Shown: positions 36,534-44,700 of the stretch, in pieces
Layout: each line of letters opens with the position of its first letter
How positions within the stretch are numbered: the first letter of the stretch is position 1
NCBI RefSeq assembly: GCF_900115685.1
Contig: NZ_FOXJ01000006.1
Span: forward strand, 310,001-374,000
DNA length: 64,000 nt
Origin: Variovorax sp. 770b2
GTDB taxonomy: Bacteria; Pseudomonadota; Gammaproteobacteria; Burkholderiales; Burkholderiaceae_C
Direction: 5' to 3'
Position numbers and translations under genes: made by a program
Notes under the pieces: model-generated
Database searches by the model: none
Seen by the model: the letters and a program-made list of their open reading frames with translations, nothing else
Told to the model about the DNA's origin: nothing

Positions 36534-38458
36534 GCCTTGGCCTCCTTCACTTCGGGCACGGGGTCGGCCTGGGGTTTGCGTCGCAGGACGCGTTCGGTCA
36601 GTTGCTTGGCGAAGCCCGCAATGCCCTGCGGGAACAGCAGCACGAGGATCAGGATGATGGCGCCCAGCGTGGCCCGCCAGTAGTCGGTGTTGCGCGCCAC
36701 GGTGTCGTGCAGCCAGCTGAAGGTGACGGCGCCGACCACCGGCCCCGCCAGCGTCTGGATGCCGCCCAGCAGCACCATCACGAGGCCGTCGACCGACTTG
36801 TCGACGCTCAGGCTTTCGGGCGAGATGCTGCCCTTGGAAAAAGCGTAGAGCGAACCGGCCAGGCCCGCCGCGGCACCCGCGATGACGAAGGCGGTCCACT
36901 GCATGCGCTTGACGTCGATGCCGATGGCATCGGCGCGCAGCAACGAATCGCGGCCCGCGCGCAGCGCATAGCCGAAGGGCGAGAAGAGCACGCGGCGCAG
37001 CATCAGGATGCCTGCGGCCACCAGCACCAGCGTGAGCCAGTAGTACACGCGCTTGTCCGACAGCCACTCCGAAGGCCACACGCCCGTGAGGCCGTTGCTG
37101 CCGCCGGTGAACGAATCCCACTGATAGACGATGGCCCAGGTGATCTGCGCGAAAGCCAGCGTGAGCATCGCGAGGTACACGCCCGACAGGCGCACCGCGA
37201 ACCAGCCGTAGATGAAGGCGCCGATGGCCGCGACCAGCGGCGCCACGATCAGCGCCACTTCCATCGGCAGGCCGCTCGATCGCACCAGCAGCGCGGCGCC
37301 ATAGGCCCCGAGGCCGAAGTACGCCGCATGGCCGAACGAATGCATGCCGGCCGGGCCCATGATGAAGTGCAGGCTGGCTGCGAACAGCGCGGCGATCAGC
37401 AGGTCGATCAGCAGCACCGTCGTGTAGGGCGAATCGGCGGTGAGCAGCGGCATCGCCATCAGCACCACGCCGAGCGCGGCGACCAGCCACAGGTAGCCCT
37501 TGCTCGCGCGGCGCAGCGGCTCCTCGGCCATGCCGACGTAGCGGCTGGGCGCCTGCGGGCGGCCGAACAGGCCCCACGGACGCCACACCAGCACGACGGC
37601 CATCACGATGAAGTCGACCACCAGCGTGAGCTTGGAGAACGAGATGCTGTAGCCGAAGACGTCGACCACGCCGAGCCAGATGCACACGGCCTTGATCTCG
37701 GAGAGCAGCAGCGCCGCCGCATAGGCGCCCGGAATCGAGCCCATGCCGCCTACCACCACCACCACGAAGGCCGCGCCGATGGTGTTCAGGTCCATGGCGA
37801 GCGTGGCCGGCTCGCGCGGCAGCTGCAGCGCGCCGCCCAGGCCCGCAAGCATGGCGCCGAGCGCGAACACGGCCGTGAAGAGCCACGCCTGGTTGACGCC
37901 GAGCGCGCTGACCATCTCGCGGTCTTGCGTGGCGGCACGCACCAGCGTGCCCCAGCGGGTGCGCGTGAGCAAGAGCCACATGAGGCCGAGCACGACCGGG
38001 CCGACGACGATCAGGAACAGGTCGTAGGTCGGAAATTGCCGGCCCAGGATTTCGACGGAGCCCGACAGGCCCGGCGCGCGCGGCCCGAGCAATTCGTCGG
38101 GCCCCCAGATGTAGAGCACCGCGTCCTTGATGACCAGGACCAGTGCAAAGGTCGCCAGGAGCTGGAACAGCTCCGGCGATTTGTAGATGCGGCGCAGCAG
38201 CACCATCTCGATCAGCGCACCGAGGATGCCGACCGCGACGGCCGCGATCACCAGCGCCGACCAGAAGCCGACGCCGGAGCCCAGCTTCTCGGCCAGCGTG
38301 TAGGCCACGTAGATGCCGACCATGAAGAAGGAGCCATGCGCGAAGTTGACGATGCGCGTGACGCCGAAGATCAACGAAAGGCCGGCTCCCACGAGGAACA
38401 GCGACGAAGCCGACGACAGCCCGGTGAGGAACTGAAGCAGCAGGGACGAGAGGCTCAT
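36530..38458 (-). CDS. Fused LivH-LivM ABC permease
   Basis: A 642-residue membrane protein that joins the two normally separate permeases of a branched-chain-type importer. Residues 1-300 match LivH ('GLSLIFGVTRIVNFAHGSFFM', 'RAATQDREMVSALGVN', 'GGMGSIPGAYAAALLLSEI'). Residues 330-630 match LivM ('HFIMGPAGMHSFGHAAYFGLGAY', 'RAGRDSLLRADAIGIDVKRMQW'). At least 14 hydrophobic segments can be seen. Fusion fixes 1:1 stoichiometry. It lies 24 bases after the binding-protein gene. Confidence 0.93.
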   Translation of the reverse strand: MSLSSLLLQFLTGLSSASSLFLVGAGLSLIFGVTRIVNFAHGSFFMVGIYVAYTLAEKLGSGVGFWSALVIAAVAVGILGALIEMVLLRRIYKSPELFQLLATFALVLVIKDAVLYIWGPDELLGPRAPGLSGSVEILGRQFPTYDLFLIVVGPVVLGLMWLLLTRTRWGTLVRAATQDREMVSALGVNQAWLFTAVFALGAMLAGLGGALQLPREPATLAMDLNTIGAAFVVVVVGGMGSIPGAYAAALLLSEIKAVCIWLGVVDVFGYSISFSKLTLVVDFIVMAVVLVWRPWGLFGRPQAPSRYVGMAEEPLRRASKGYLWLVAALGVVLMAMPLLTADSPYTTVLLIDLLIAALFAASLHFIMGPAGMHSFGHAAYFGLGAYGAALLVRSSGLPMEVALIVAPLVAAIGAFIYGWFAVRLSGVYLAMLTLAFAQITWAIVYQWDSFTGGSNGLTGVWPSEWLSDKRVYYWLTLVLVAAGILMLRRVLFSPFGYALRAGRDSLLRADAIGIDVKRMQWTAFVIAGAAAGLAGSLYAFSKGSISPESLSVDKSVDGLVMVLLGGIQTLAGPVVGAVTFSWLHDTVARNTDYWRATLGAIILILVLLFPQGIAGFAKQLTERVLRRKPQADPVPEVKEAKA

Positions 38459-38482
38459 GGGTGCAAGCGTTCCGGAAAAGGA

Positions 38483-39688
38483 TCAGTCTGCGGCGCGCGA
38501 CTTCTTGATGTCGGCGGCGGTGGGCTGGAACTTGGCGCCGTCGAAGTACGTGTAGTCGACCATCACGCCCTTGCCGTTCTCGTTCTTCGTCTTGCCGACG
38601 AAGGCGCCCATGGTGGACTGGTGGTCTTCGGCGCGGTAGCTGATCTTGCCGAACGGCGTGTCGACCTGCAGGCCCTTGAAGGCGGCCACCAGCTTCGGCG
38701 TTTCGGTGCCCTTGGCCTTGGCGATGCCGGCCGCGACGGACTTGATCATGCTGTAGCCGACCACCGAGCCCAGGCGCGGATAGTCCTTGTACTTCTCGTG
38801 GTACGCGAGGAAGAAGGCCTTGTGCTCGGGCGTCTGGATGCCGTACCAGGGGTAGCCGGTCACGATCCAGCCGTTGGGCGTTTCGTCCTTGAGCGGGTCC
38901 AGGTACTCGGGCTCGCCGGTCAGCACGCTGACCACGGTGCGGTCCTTGAAGAGACCGCGCGTGTTGCCTTCGCGCACGAACTTGGAAAGGTCGGCGGCGA
39001 ACAGCACGTTGAAGATCGCGTCGGGCTTGGCATCGGCCAGGGCCTGCACCACGGCGCCGGCATCGACCTTGCCGAGCGGCGGTGCCTGTTCGGCGACGAA
39101 CTCGACATCGGGCTGCGCGGCCTTCAGCAGCGCCTTGAACGCGGCCACGGCCGACTGGCCGTATTCGTAGTTGGGGTACACGACGGCCCAGCGCTTTTTC
39201 TTGAGCTTGACGGCCTCGGGCACCAGCATCGCGGCCTGCATGTAGGTGCCGGGGCGCAGGCGGAAGGTGTATTCGTTGCCGCCCTGCCAGGTCATCTTGT
39301 CGGTCAGCGGTTCGCCGGCCAGGAAGAAGATCTTCTTCTGCTTGGCGAAGTCGGCCACGGCCAGGCCGGTGTTCGACAGGAAGGTGCCGGTGAGCACGTC
39401 GATCTTCTCGCGCGCCACCAGCTCTTCGGCCACGCGCACGGCGTCGCCGGGGTTGGCGTTGTCGTCGCGCGTGATGAGCTCGACCTTCTTGCCGTTGACG
39501 CCGCCCTTGGCGTTGATCTCTTCGACGGCCAGCTCCATGCCCTTCTTGTAGGGCTCCAGGAAGGCGGGCTGCGACTTGTAGCTGTTGACCTCGCCGATCT
39601 TGATCACGCCCTGCGCATGCGCGGGAACGAGAGCGGTGACCAGCGACGCAAGTGCCGCGGCGCTGAAGACGTGACGCAATGGGTTCAT
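38483..39688 (-). CDS. Branched-chain-type ABC transporter substrate-binding protein (first)
   Basis: A 401-residue periplasmic binding protein with a Sec signal peptide ending 'VPAHAQ' (about residue 26). Family segments: 'IKIGEVNSYKSQPAFLEPYKKGMELAVEEINAKGGVNGKKVELI' region and 'DNANPGDAVRVAEELVAREK'. ATG 39688 is chosen; an upstream in-frame extension is non-coding in character. It directly precedes the permease gene and is probably the primary receptor, with the second binding protein adding another ligand. Confidence 0.92.
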   Translation of the reverse strand: MNPLRHVFSAAALASLVTALVPAHAQGVIKIGEVNSYKSQPAFLEPYKKGMELAVEEINAKGGVNGKKVELITRDDNANPGDAVRVAEELVAREKIDVLTGTFLSNTGLAVADFAKQKKIFFLAGEPLTDKMTWQGGNEYTFRLRPGTYMQAAMLVPEAVKLKKKRWAVVYPNYEYGQSAVAAFKALLKAAQPDVEFVAEQAPPLGKVDAGAVVQALADAKPDAIFNVLFAADLSKFVREGNTRGLFKDRTVVSVLTGEPEYLDPLKDETPNGWIVTGYPWYGIQTPEHKAFFLAYHEKYKDYPRLGSVVGYSMIKSVAAGIAKAKGTETPKLVAAFKGLQVDTPFGKISYRAEDHQSTMGAFVGKTKNENGKGVMVDYTYFDGAKFQPTAADIKKSRAAD

Positions 39689-39766
39689 GGGGAAACTCCT
39701 TGGGGAATCGAAAGAGAAAAAGAAACGGCGTGAATGGTGGGTGGCGGGCATGCGCTGACGTCGGCG

Positions 39767-40351
39767 TCAGCGCAGTCCGTCTTCGCCCTTGATTTCGCTG
39801 GCCTGCAGCCCGCCGATGCGCGGCAGCGGACGGCCGCTGTCGGTGACGGCCACGGCGACCACGATCTCGTTGGCGCGCGGCGCATCGGACACGCGGGCCT
39901 CGATGGCGTCGAAGTGGCTGCGCACGAAGGCGGCGTCTTTATGGCCGAGCGGCACGTCGATGGCGGTGCCGAGCGTGCCTTGCTTCTTGGCCGAAGGCAC
40001 GAGCGCCGCGCCCTTCTCGACCGCCACGCGCAGCGGTGCGCCCAGCTTGGGGTGCAGGATGGCGGCCGCGTGTTCGAGCTCGCCGCGCTCGCCGACGATG
40101 GCCGCCTTGCCGTAGCTCTGCGCCTGGCCGGGCTCGATGCCGAGCGCCGCCACGGCCTTCTGGCCCAGCAGCGCGCCGAGTTCTTCGCCGATGGCGATGA
40201 GCTCGTCCAGGTTCTCGCTGAAGCGCCCGGCGTAGGGGTTCTCGATCACGGCGATGGCGACGGCACGGCGCGTGGGCGGCGTCACGTCTTGCCCCATTTC
40301 CTTGCGGACTTCATCGACCTGAATGACGAGCTTGCGGATGTTGGCAGTCAT
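39767..40351 (-). CDS. 'Amino acid synthesis' family protein (PF06684-like), copy B
   Basis: A 194-residue cytoplasmic protein of the so-called amino acid synthesis family; the name has no clear biochemical basis and I know no settled function. It shares an ordered set of motifs with its neighbour at 40391: 'NPYAGRFSENL', 'SYGKAAIVGERGELEH', 'AIDVPLGHKDAAFVRSHFDA' and a C-terminal 'GLR'. The conserved His, Lys and acidic residues look like an active site. It lies 39 bases after the paralogue and 78 bases before the binding-protein gene, in the nicotinate unit. Confidence 0.8.
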   Translation of the reverse strand: MTANIRKLVIQVDEVRKEMGQDVTPPTRRAVAIAVIENPYAGRFSENLDELIAIGEELGALLGQKAVAALGIEPGQAQSYGKAAIVGERGELEHAAAILHPKLGAPLRVAVEKGAALVPSAKKQGTLGTAIDVPLGHKDAAFVRSHFDAIEARVSDAPRANEIVVAVAVTDSGRPLPRIGGLQASEIKGEDGLR

Positions 40352-40390
40352 GTTCTGTGTGTTCCTTGTCTTGTCTCTGTGTGCGTGGGC

Positions 40391-41032
40391 TCAGCGCAGG
40401 CCGTCCCACTTGCTGATGTCTTTGGCGAGCAGGCCGCCGACGCGGGCGTGCACGCGGTAGCCGGTGCTCATCGCGAGGATGAAGACGATCTCGTCGGCCG
40501 CCGGCGCGCCGGGCACGCGCACCTCGATGGCGTCGAACTGGCCGCGCACGTAGCTGGCGTTGATGTTGGTGAGCGGCACGTCGAGCGCGGCGCCGGGCGG
40601 GCCGACCTTCTTGGTCGAGGGCACGATGGAGAGCGCGTTGGCCGGCTGGCCCTTTTTCTCTTCGGCGATGCCCGCGGTGTAGGCGACGCGGCTGCCTTTC
40701 CAGCCGAGCAGTTCGCGCATCGCATAGCCACCGGGCACATGCCAGAGCGCGCCGTGCTCCAGCTCGCCGTCGGCGCCCACGATGGCGCCCTTGCCGTAGG
40801 TGGCGATCTGCTCGAGCGGCACGTCCATGGCGGCGTGCAGCTTGTGCGCCATGTCCACGCCCACGGGGTCCAGCAGCGCCATCATCGGCAGGATGTCAGG
40901 CTCGTAGCGGCCCGCGAAAGGATTGGTCAGCACCACGCCGATGGCACCGCGCACCAACGGGGTAGCGGCACGCGGTCCGAACTCGTGGTGGATGTGCTCG
41001 ACATGGGTGAAGACGCGGCGAATATCGATCAT
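40391..41032 (-). CDS. 'Amino acid synthesis' family protein (PF06684-like), copy A
   Basis: A 213-residue paralogue of the next gene. Matching motifs are 'NPFAGRYEPDI', 'TYGKGAIVGADGELEH', 'ALDVPLTNINASYVRGQFDA' and the terminal 'GLR'. The pair has diverged (roughly a third to a half identical by eye) but keeps the motifs, as in heteromeric enzymes. It has no signal peptide. Placed between UPF0280 and copy B, the two could carry out a ring-cleavage product step after the enamidase, but the reaction is unknown. Confidence 0.8.
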   Translation of the reverse strand: MIDIRRVFTHVEHIHHEFGPRAATPLVRGAIGVVLTNPFAGRYEPDILPMMALLDPVGVDMAHKLHAAMDVPLEQIATYGKGAIVGADGELEHGALWHVPGGYAMRELLGWKGSRVAYTAGIAEEKKGQPANALSIVPSTKKVGPPGAALDVPLTNINASYVRGQFDAIEVRVPGAPAADEIVFILAMSTGYRVHARVGGLLAKDISKWDGLR

Positions 41033-41053
41033 GAAAAAGAACCTTGCTTTTCG

Positions 41054-41956
41054 TTAAGCAAATACTGAACCAACTGCCTTCGGCAGCACGGTCTGCAGCG
41101 ACTTCGAGCATAAGGGCTCGACAAGGCGGAACTGCCCCTGGCAAACGAGTAGAACGGCCCAGACGAGCCCCCCTTTTTGCAGGACCTTGGCGCAGATCGC
41201 GCCCGTATCGAGTGCGCTCCTGACCTGCGACGGTGCGAGCGGCGGCACGTCGACGGTGACCAGGGTGTCGCCCAGGTCGCTGTCGTCCTTGCATTGGCTG
41301 GCAGGCTTGCGCTGGACGAGGGCGTCGTCGACATCGACGGCGTTGGCGATCACCGTCGCCGCCGCATCGGCCTGCGCAGCGGTGGCGGCCAGGACCGTCA
41401 CGCTGTCGGCGATGCCCAGCGAGAAACTGCGCCCGCGCCAGCCGCTGGTGGCGACGCCGCGCACGGGCTCGTCGGCATGCAGCTCGAACTGGCCGTCGGT
41501 GGTGAGGATGCCGTTGTCCCGCCAGTCGAAGCGCGCGATGTCGGCGAACACGCCCACGCGCGCCGAGTGGCCGGACGCAAGATGCAGCGCGATGTCGCCC
41601 CCGTTGTTGATCCAGGCGCGCTCGATGCCGGGGCGGTCGTAGAACGCAACGAGCTCCTGCGCCACCGAGCCCGCCACGGCGGCCATCGGCGTGATGAACA
41701 TCGGCGAGAACGCGGCGCAGGCATCCCACATGCGTTGCCCGACGACGCCGCGCGGGCGCATCTTGTCCACCACCGGCAGGCGCAAGAGCGGCAGTTCGCG
41801 CACCAGCTCGTCCAGCACATGGCCAAAGCGCGCCCAGGCCGCGTCGTGCGCGGCCGCGACGGCGTACGGGTCGCCGTGCGCCTCGGCCACGATGTCGATC
41901 GGGCCGTGGTTGAAATGCCAGCGACCGCCGTCGAGCGGGCTGCGTTGGGCGGACAT
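41054..41956 (-). CDS. UPF0280 family, ApbE-like protein
   Basis: A 300-residue UPF0280-family protein, distantly related to ApbE flavin transferases. The Gly-rich acidic motif 'WINNGGDIALHL' near residue 145 and 'PMAAVAGSVAQ' near residue 105 resemble the ApbE core. There is no signal peptide. The gene starts three bases after the 6-hydroxynicotinate reductase stop, closer than any other neighbour, suggesting the two products work together, for example in cofactor attachment. Direct function is not known to me. Confidence 0.75.
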   Translation of the reverse strand: MSAQRSPLDGGRWHFNHGPIDIVAEAHGDPYAVAAAHDAAWARFGHVLDELVRELPLLRLPVVDKMRPRGVVGQRMWDACAAFSPMFITPMAAVAGSVAQELVAFYDRPGIERAWINNGGDIALHLASGHSARVGVFADIARFDWRDNGILTTDGQFELHADEPVRGVATSGWRGRSFSLGIADSVTVLAATAAQADAAATVIANAVDVDDALVQRKPASQCKDDSDLGDTLVTVDVPPLAPSQVRSALDTGAICAKVLQKGGLVWAVLLVCQGQFRLVEPLCSKSLQTVLPKAVGSVFA

Positions 41957-41959
41957 GGT

Positions 41960-43585
41960 TCAGCCCAGCATGGGTGCGTGACCCAGGGGCCACGGGTTGG
42001 CGTCGTCCATGACGAGCCATTGGCGCGCGAGGGGCGCACCGTCTTCCTGCCACGCACCGCGCGCGAGCGCCTGTTCGAGCGAGAAGATGTGTTCCATGTG
42101 GCCGCCGAGCGTTTCGTAGTCGGCGCGCTGCATGCTGAACTCGATGGGCGCCACGATGGCCGGCGTGGGCACGGTGCCGAAGCTGTTGTCGGGCATGCGC
42201 ATGACGTCGGCCATCACGGTGATGCCGCCGCCGGGCCACACATAGGCCGGTGCGCCGCCGCAGGTGACGTTGACCAGCGCGCGCTTGATGGCACGCGTGA
42301 GCAGCACCGGGTTTTCGGTGACGCCGGCACGCAGGCTCCCACCGGCGCCGCCCAGGAACAGCACGGTGCACAGCGACGGTTCGCAGTTCTCGCCGATGCG
42401 ATCGACGATGCGTTTCACTTCGGCGGGCATTTCCTGCTCGACGGGTTTCAGTGCGTCGTCGAGCACGTACCACTGCGCGTGCTCGCCGGTGGTCGAGGTC
42501 ATGAGCAGGCGCAGGCCCGGGCGCGCAACGCCCTCTTCCCAGCCCTCGATGATCGCGAGCGGATCGGCGATGTCGGTGCCGCCCCAGCCGTTGCCCGGGT
42601 TCGCCACCTGGAAGTAGCGCCCCGGCGTGGACTTGCGCCCCAGCATCTGGATGCCCGAGGGCGCCATGTCCAGGCACCGGCCGGCCTGGTGCTCGGTGAG
42701 CACGCCGGTGATGTGGTCGTCGACCACCACCACTTCGTCGGCCACGCCCGCGAACTGGCGCGCGAAGATGCCGACCGCCGCGGAGCCGCAGCCCACGCGC
42801 ATGCGCTGCTCTTCGACGCCGTTGACGATGGGCGCCTTGCCCGCCTGGATCACGAGGGTGGAGCCGCCGTCGATGGTGCACTCCACCGCTTTCTTGTTGC
42901 CCAGGAACTGCATGAGCTCGGCCGTCATGCGGCCTTCCTTCTTGCTGCCGCCGGTGAGGTGGTGCACGCCGCCCAGAGACAGCATCTGCGAGCCGTATTC
43001 GGCCGTGGTGACGTGGCCCACGACCTCGCCGCGGTAGCGCACGTTGGCCTGCTCGGAGCCGAGGAACCGGTCGGTGTCGATCTTCACCTTGAAGCTGCAG
43101 TAGCTGAAGATGCCTTCGGTGACGACGGTGACCATGTCCACGCCCCGGGCCTTCGAGGCCACGATGAAGGGCGCGGGCTTGTAGTCGGGGTAGGTGGTGG
43201 AGGAGCCGACGCCGGTGACGAAGACTTCGTCGGCATGCAGCAGGTCGCCGTTCCAGTCGGGGGCATCGGCCTCGGCGACCTCGGTCTTTTCGGCGGCCGG
43301 GCGATCGAAGGGCACCAGCGTGGGCGCCTCGCTCGCGATGGCGCGGCGCAAGAGCACCACGGGGTCCACGCGCACCAGCACGCCCTCGCGGTTCGCATAG
43401 CGGTCACAGGCGCCGGTGCGGCCGTCGGAGATCTGGCACAGCACCGGGCAGGCGTTGCACTCGACCTTGGCGGTGCTCATCTTGTCGTTGCGCGGCGGGG
43501 CCTTGCCGAAGGCGCTGGCGCCGGCTTCGGCGATCACTGGCATGTCCATGCCGGGCAATCCGTCTGTCTTGGTGTGTTCGGTCAT
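41960..43585 (-). CDS. hnr: 6-hydroxynicotinate reductase
   Basis: Predicted to reduce 6-hydroxynicotinate to 1,4,5,6-tetrahydro-6-oxonicotinate with electrons from ferredoxin, as in Eubacterium barkeri nicotinate fermentation. The 541-residue product has an N-terminal iron-sulphur motif with C43, C46, C50 and C60 (around 'CNACPVLC'). A large conserved body follows with 'EGIFSYCSFKVKIDTDRF', 'GGVHHLTGGSKKEGRMTAELM', 'CTIDGGSTLVIQ' and 'ITVMADVMRMPDNSFGTVPTPA'. ATG 43585 is chosen; an upstream frame extension lies in the operator region. It is the first gene of the long minus-strand unit. Confidence 0.88.
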   Translation of the reverse strand: MTEHTKTDGLPGMDMPVIAEAGASAFGKAPPRNDKMSTAKVECNACPVLCQISDGRTGACDRYANREGVLVRVDPVVLLRRAIASEAPTLVPFDRPAAEKTEVAEADAPDWNGDLLHADEVFVTGVGSSTTYPDYKPAPFIVASKARGVDMVTVVTEGIFSYCSFKVKIDTDRFLGSEQANVRYRGEVVGHVTTAEYGSQMLSLGGVHHLTGGSKKEGRMTAELMQFLGNKKAVECTIDGGSTLVIQAGKAPIVNGVEEQRMRVGCGSAAVGIFARQFAGVADEVVVVDDHITGVLTEHQAGRCLDMAPSGIQMLGRKSTPGRYFQVANPGNGWGGTDIADPLAIIEGWEEGVARPGLRLLMTSTTGEHAQWYVLDDALKPVEQEMPAEVKRIVDRIGENCEPSLCTVLFLGGAGGSLRAGVTENPVLLTRAIKRALVNVTCGGAPAYVWPGGGITVMADVMRMPDNSFGTVPTPAIVAPIEFSMQRADYETLGGHMEHIFSLEQALARGAWQEDGAPLARQWLVMDDANPWPLGHAPMLG

Positions 43586-43682
43586 CGGGGCGATCTCGTG
43601 GGCGACGTGTATGGGGCAATCCGGTCCGGTGGGGTTTGCAACAAACGTGCCGTCTGCCCGCTTGTGCGTCGCCTGCCGTTTG

Positions 43683-43720
43683 TGTAGCATTCCCTACACT
43701 TTCATGTTGCATTCACTACA
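43683..43720. promoter_or_regulatory. Two tandem operator-like palindromes in the hnr/fpr spacer
   Basis: TGTAGCATTCCCTACA (43683-43698) and TGTTGCATTCACTACA (43705-43720) match at 14 of 16 positions, lie 22 bases apart start to start (two helical turns) and share the dyad TGTAG-N6-CTACA (first base pairs exact in the first copy). They sit in the spacer 43586-43905 between the divergent units and are candidate binding sites for the TetR regulator at 44701. Upstream of them (43586-43682) and downstream to 43905 I see no gene. Confidence 0.65.
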
Positions 43721-43731
43721 TTGAAGGTCAA
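43704..43731 (-). promoter_or_regulatory. Candidate hnr promoter overlapping the operators
   Basis: On the minus strand TTGACC (43731-43726) is followed after 16 bases by CAACAT (43709-43704). The -35 box is good (five of six) and the -10 weak (three of six). Both overlap the palindromes, so a bound repressor would block RNA polymerase. Confidence 0.35.
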
Positions 43732-43736
43732 TGTAG
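43716..43736. promoter_or_regulatory. 21-base perfect palindrome in the hnr/fpr spacer
   Basis: CTACATTGA / TCAATGTAG with a 3-base centre, an exact 9-base dyad. It shares its left CTACA half-site with the second tandem palindrome, so five half-sites are interleaved between 43683 and 43736. It is a strong operator candidate. Confidence 0.65.
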
Positions 43737-43905
43737 CAAACAGGCCCGATGCTTGCAATGGTGTTTTCTCGCGATGTTCATCGGGGTTTTTCCGACCAAC
43801 GACAATGGAGGGTTCGGAGCCGGCCGACGTCTCGCGCCCCAAGGGTGTGCATCTCGGCTCAGCCAACCTCTCCCTCTTTGTTACCAACCAACTCTTGAGT
43901 TCCGT

Positions 43906-44679
43906 ATGAGTGCATTCAGCGAAGAACGCGTCCTGAGCGTCCACCACTGGACCGACCGCCTGTTCACCTTCACCACCACGCGCGACCCGGCGCTGCGCTT
44001 CTCGAACGGTCATTTCACGATGATCGGCCTGAAGGTGAACAACAAGCCCCTGCTGCGCGCCTACAGCATCGTGAGCCCGAATTACGAGGAGCACCTGGAG
44101 TTCCTGAGCATCAAGGTGGAAGAAGGCCCGCTCACCTCCAAGCTGCAGCACATCCAGGTGGGCGACACCATCATCGTGGGCCGCAAGCCCACCGGCACGC
44201 TGCTGATCGACTACACGCTGCCCGCCAAGCGCCTCTACCTGTTCGGCACGGGCACGGGCCTCGCACCGTTCATGAGCATCATCCGCGACCCGGAGACCTA
44301 CGAGAAGTTCGAACAGGTCATCCTGGTGCATGGCGTGCGCCAGGTCGACGAGCTGGCCTATCACGACCTGGTGACCGATCACCTCCCCAAGCACGAGATC
44401 CTGGGCGAGATGATCGAAAAGCAGCTGCTCTACTACCCGACCGTCACGCGCGAAGAGTTCCGCAACCAGGGCCGCATCACCGACCTGATCGAGAGCAACA
44501 AGCTCACCGACGACCTGGGCCTGCCGCCGCTGAACGTCCAGGAAGACCGCGTCATGCTGTGCGGCAGCCCCGGCCTCCTGGTGGACCTGAAGCACATCCT
44601 GGAGAAGCGCGGCTTCAAGGAAGGCAACACCTCGACGCCGGGCGACTTCGTCGTCGAACGCGCCTTCGCAGAGAAGTAA
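43906..44679 (+). CDS. fpr: Ferredoxin-NADP reductase
   Basis: A 257-residue FAD enzyme that moves electrons between NADPH and ferredoxin or flavodoxin. FAD-binding 'RAYSIVSP' (about residue 50), pyridine-nucleotide motif 'GTGTGLAPF' (about 110) and the C-terminal 'FVVERAFAEK' (aromatic-containing tail as in bacterial Fpr) are visible. ATG 43906 gives the normal length; the frame is open further upstream through the operator region. It heads the plus-strand unit divergent from hnr, and could supply reduced ferredoxin to the reductase. Confidence 0.92.
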   Translation: MSAFSEERVLSVHHWTDRLFTFTTTRDPALRFSNGHFTMIGLKVNNKPLLRAYSIVSPNYEEHLEFLSIKVEEGPLTSKLQHIQVGDTIIVGRKPTGTLLIDYTLPAKRLYLFGTGTGLAPFMSIIRDPETYEKFEQVILVHGVRQVDELAYHDLVTDHLPKHEILGEMIEKQLLYYPTVTREEFRNQGRITDLIESNKLTDDLGLPPLNVQEDRVMLCGSPGLLVDLKHILEKRGFKEGNTSTPGDFVVERAFAEK

Positions 44680-44700
44680 GCCAGAGACGCCGCGCGCACG

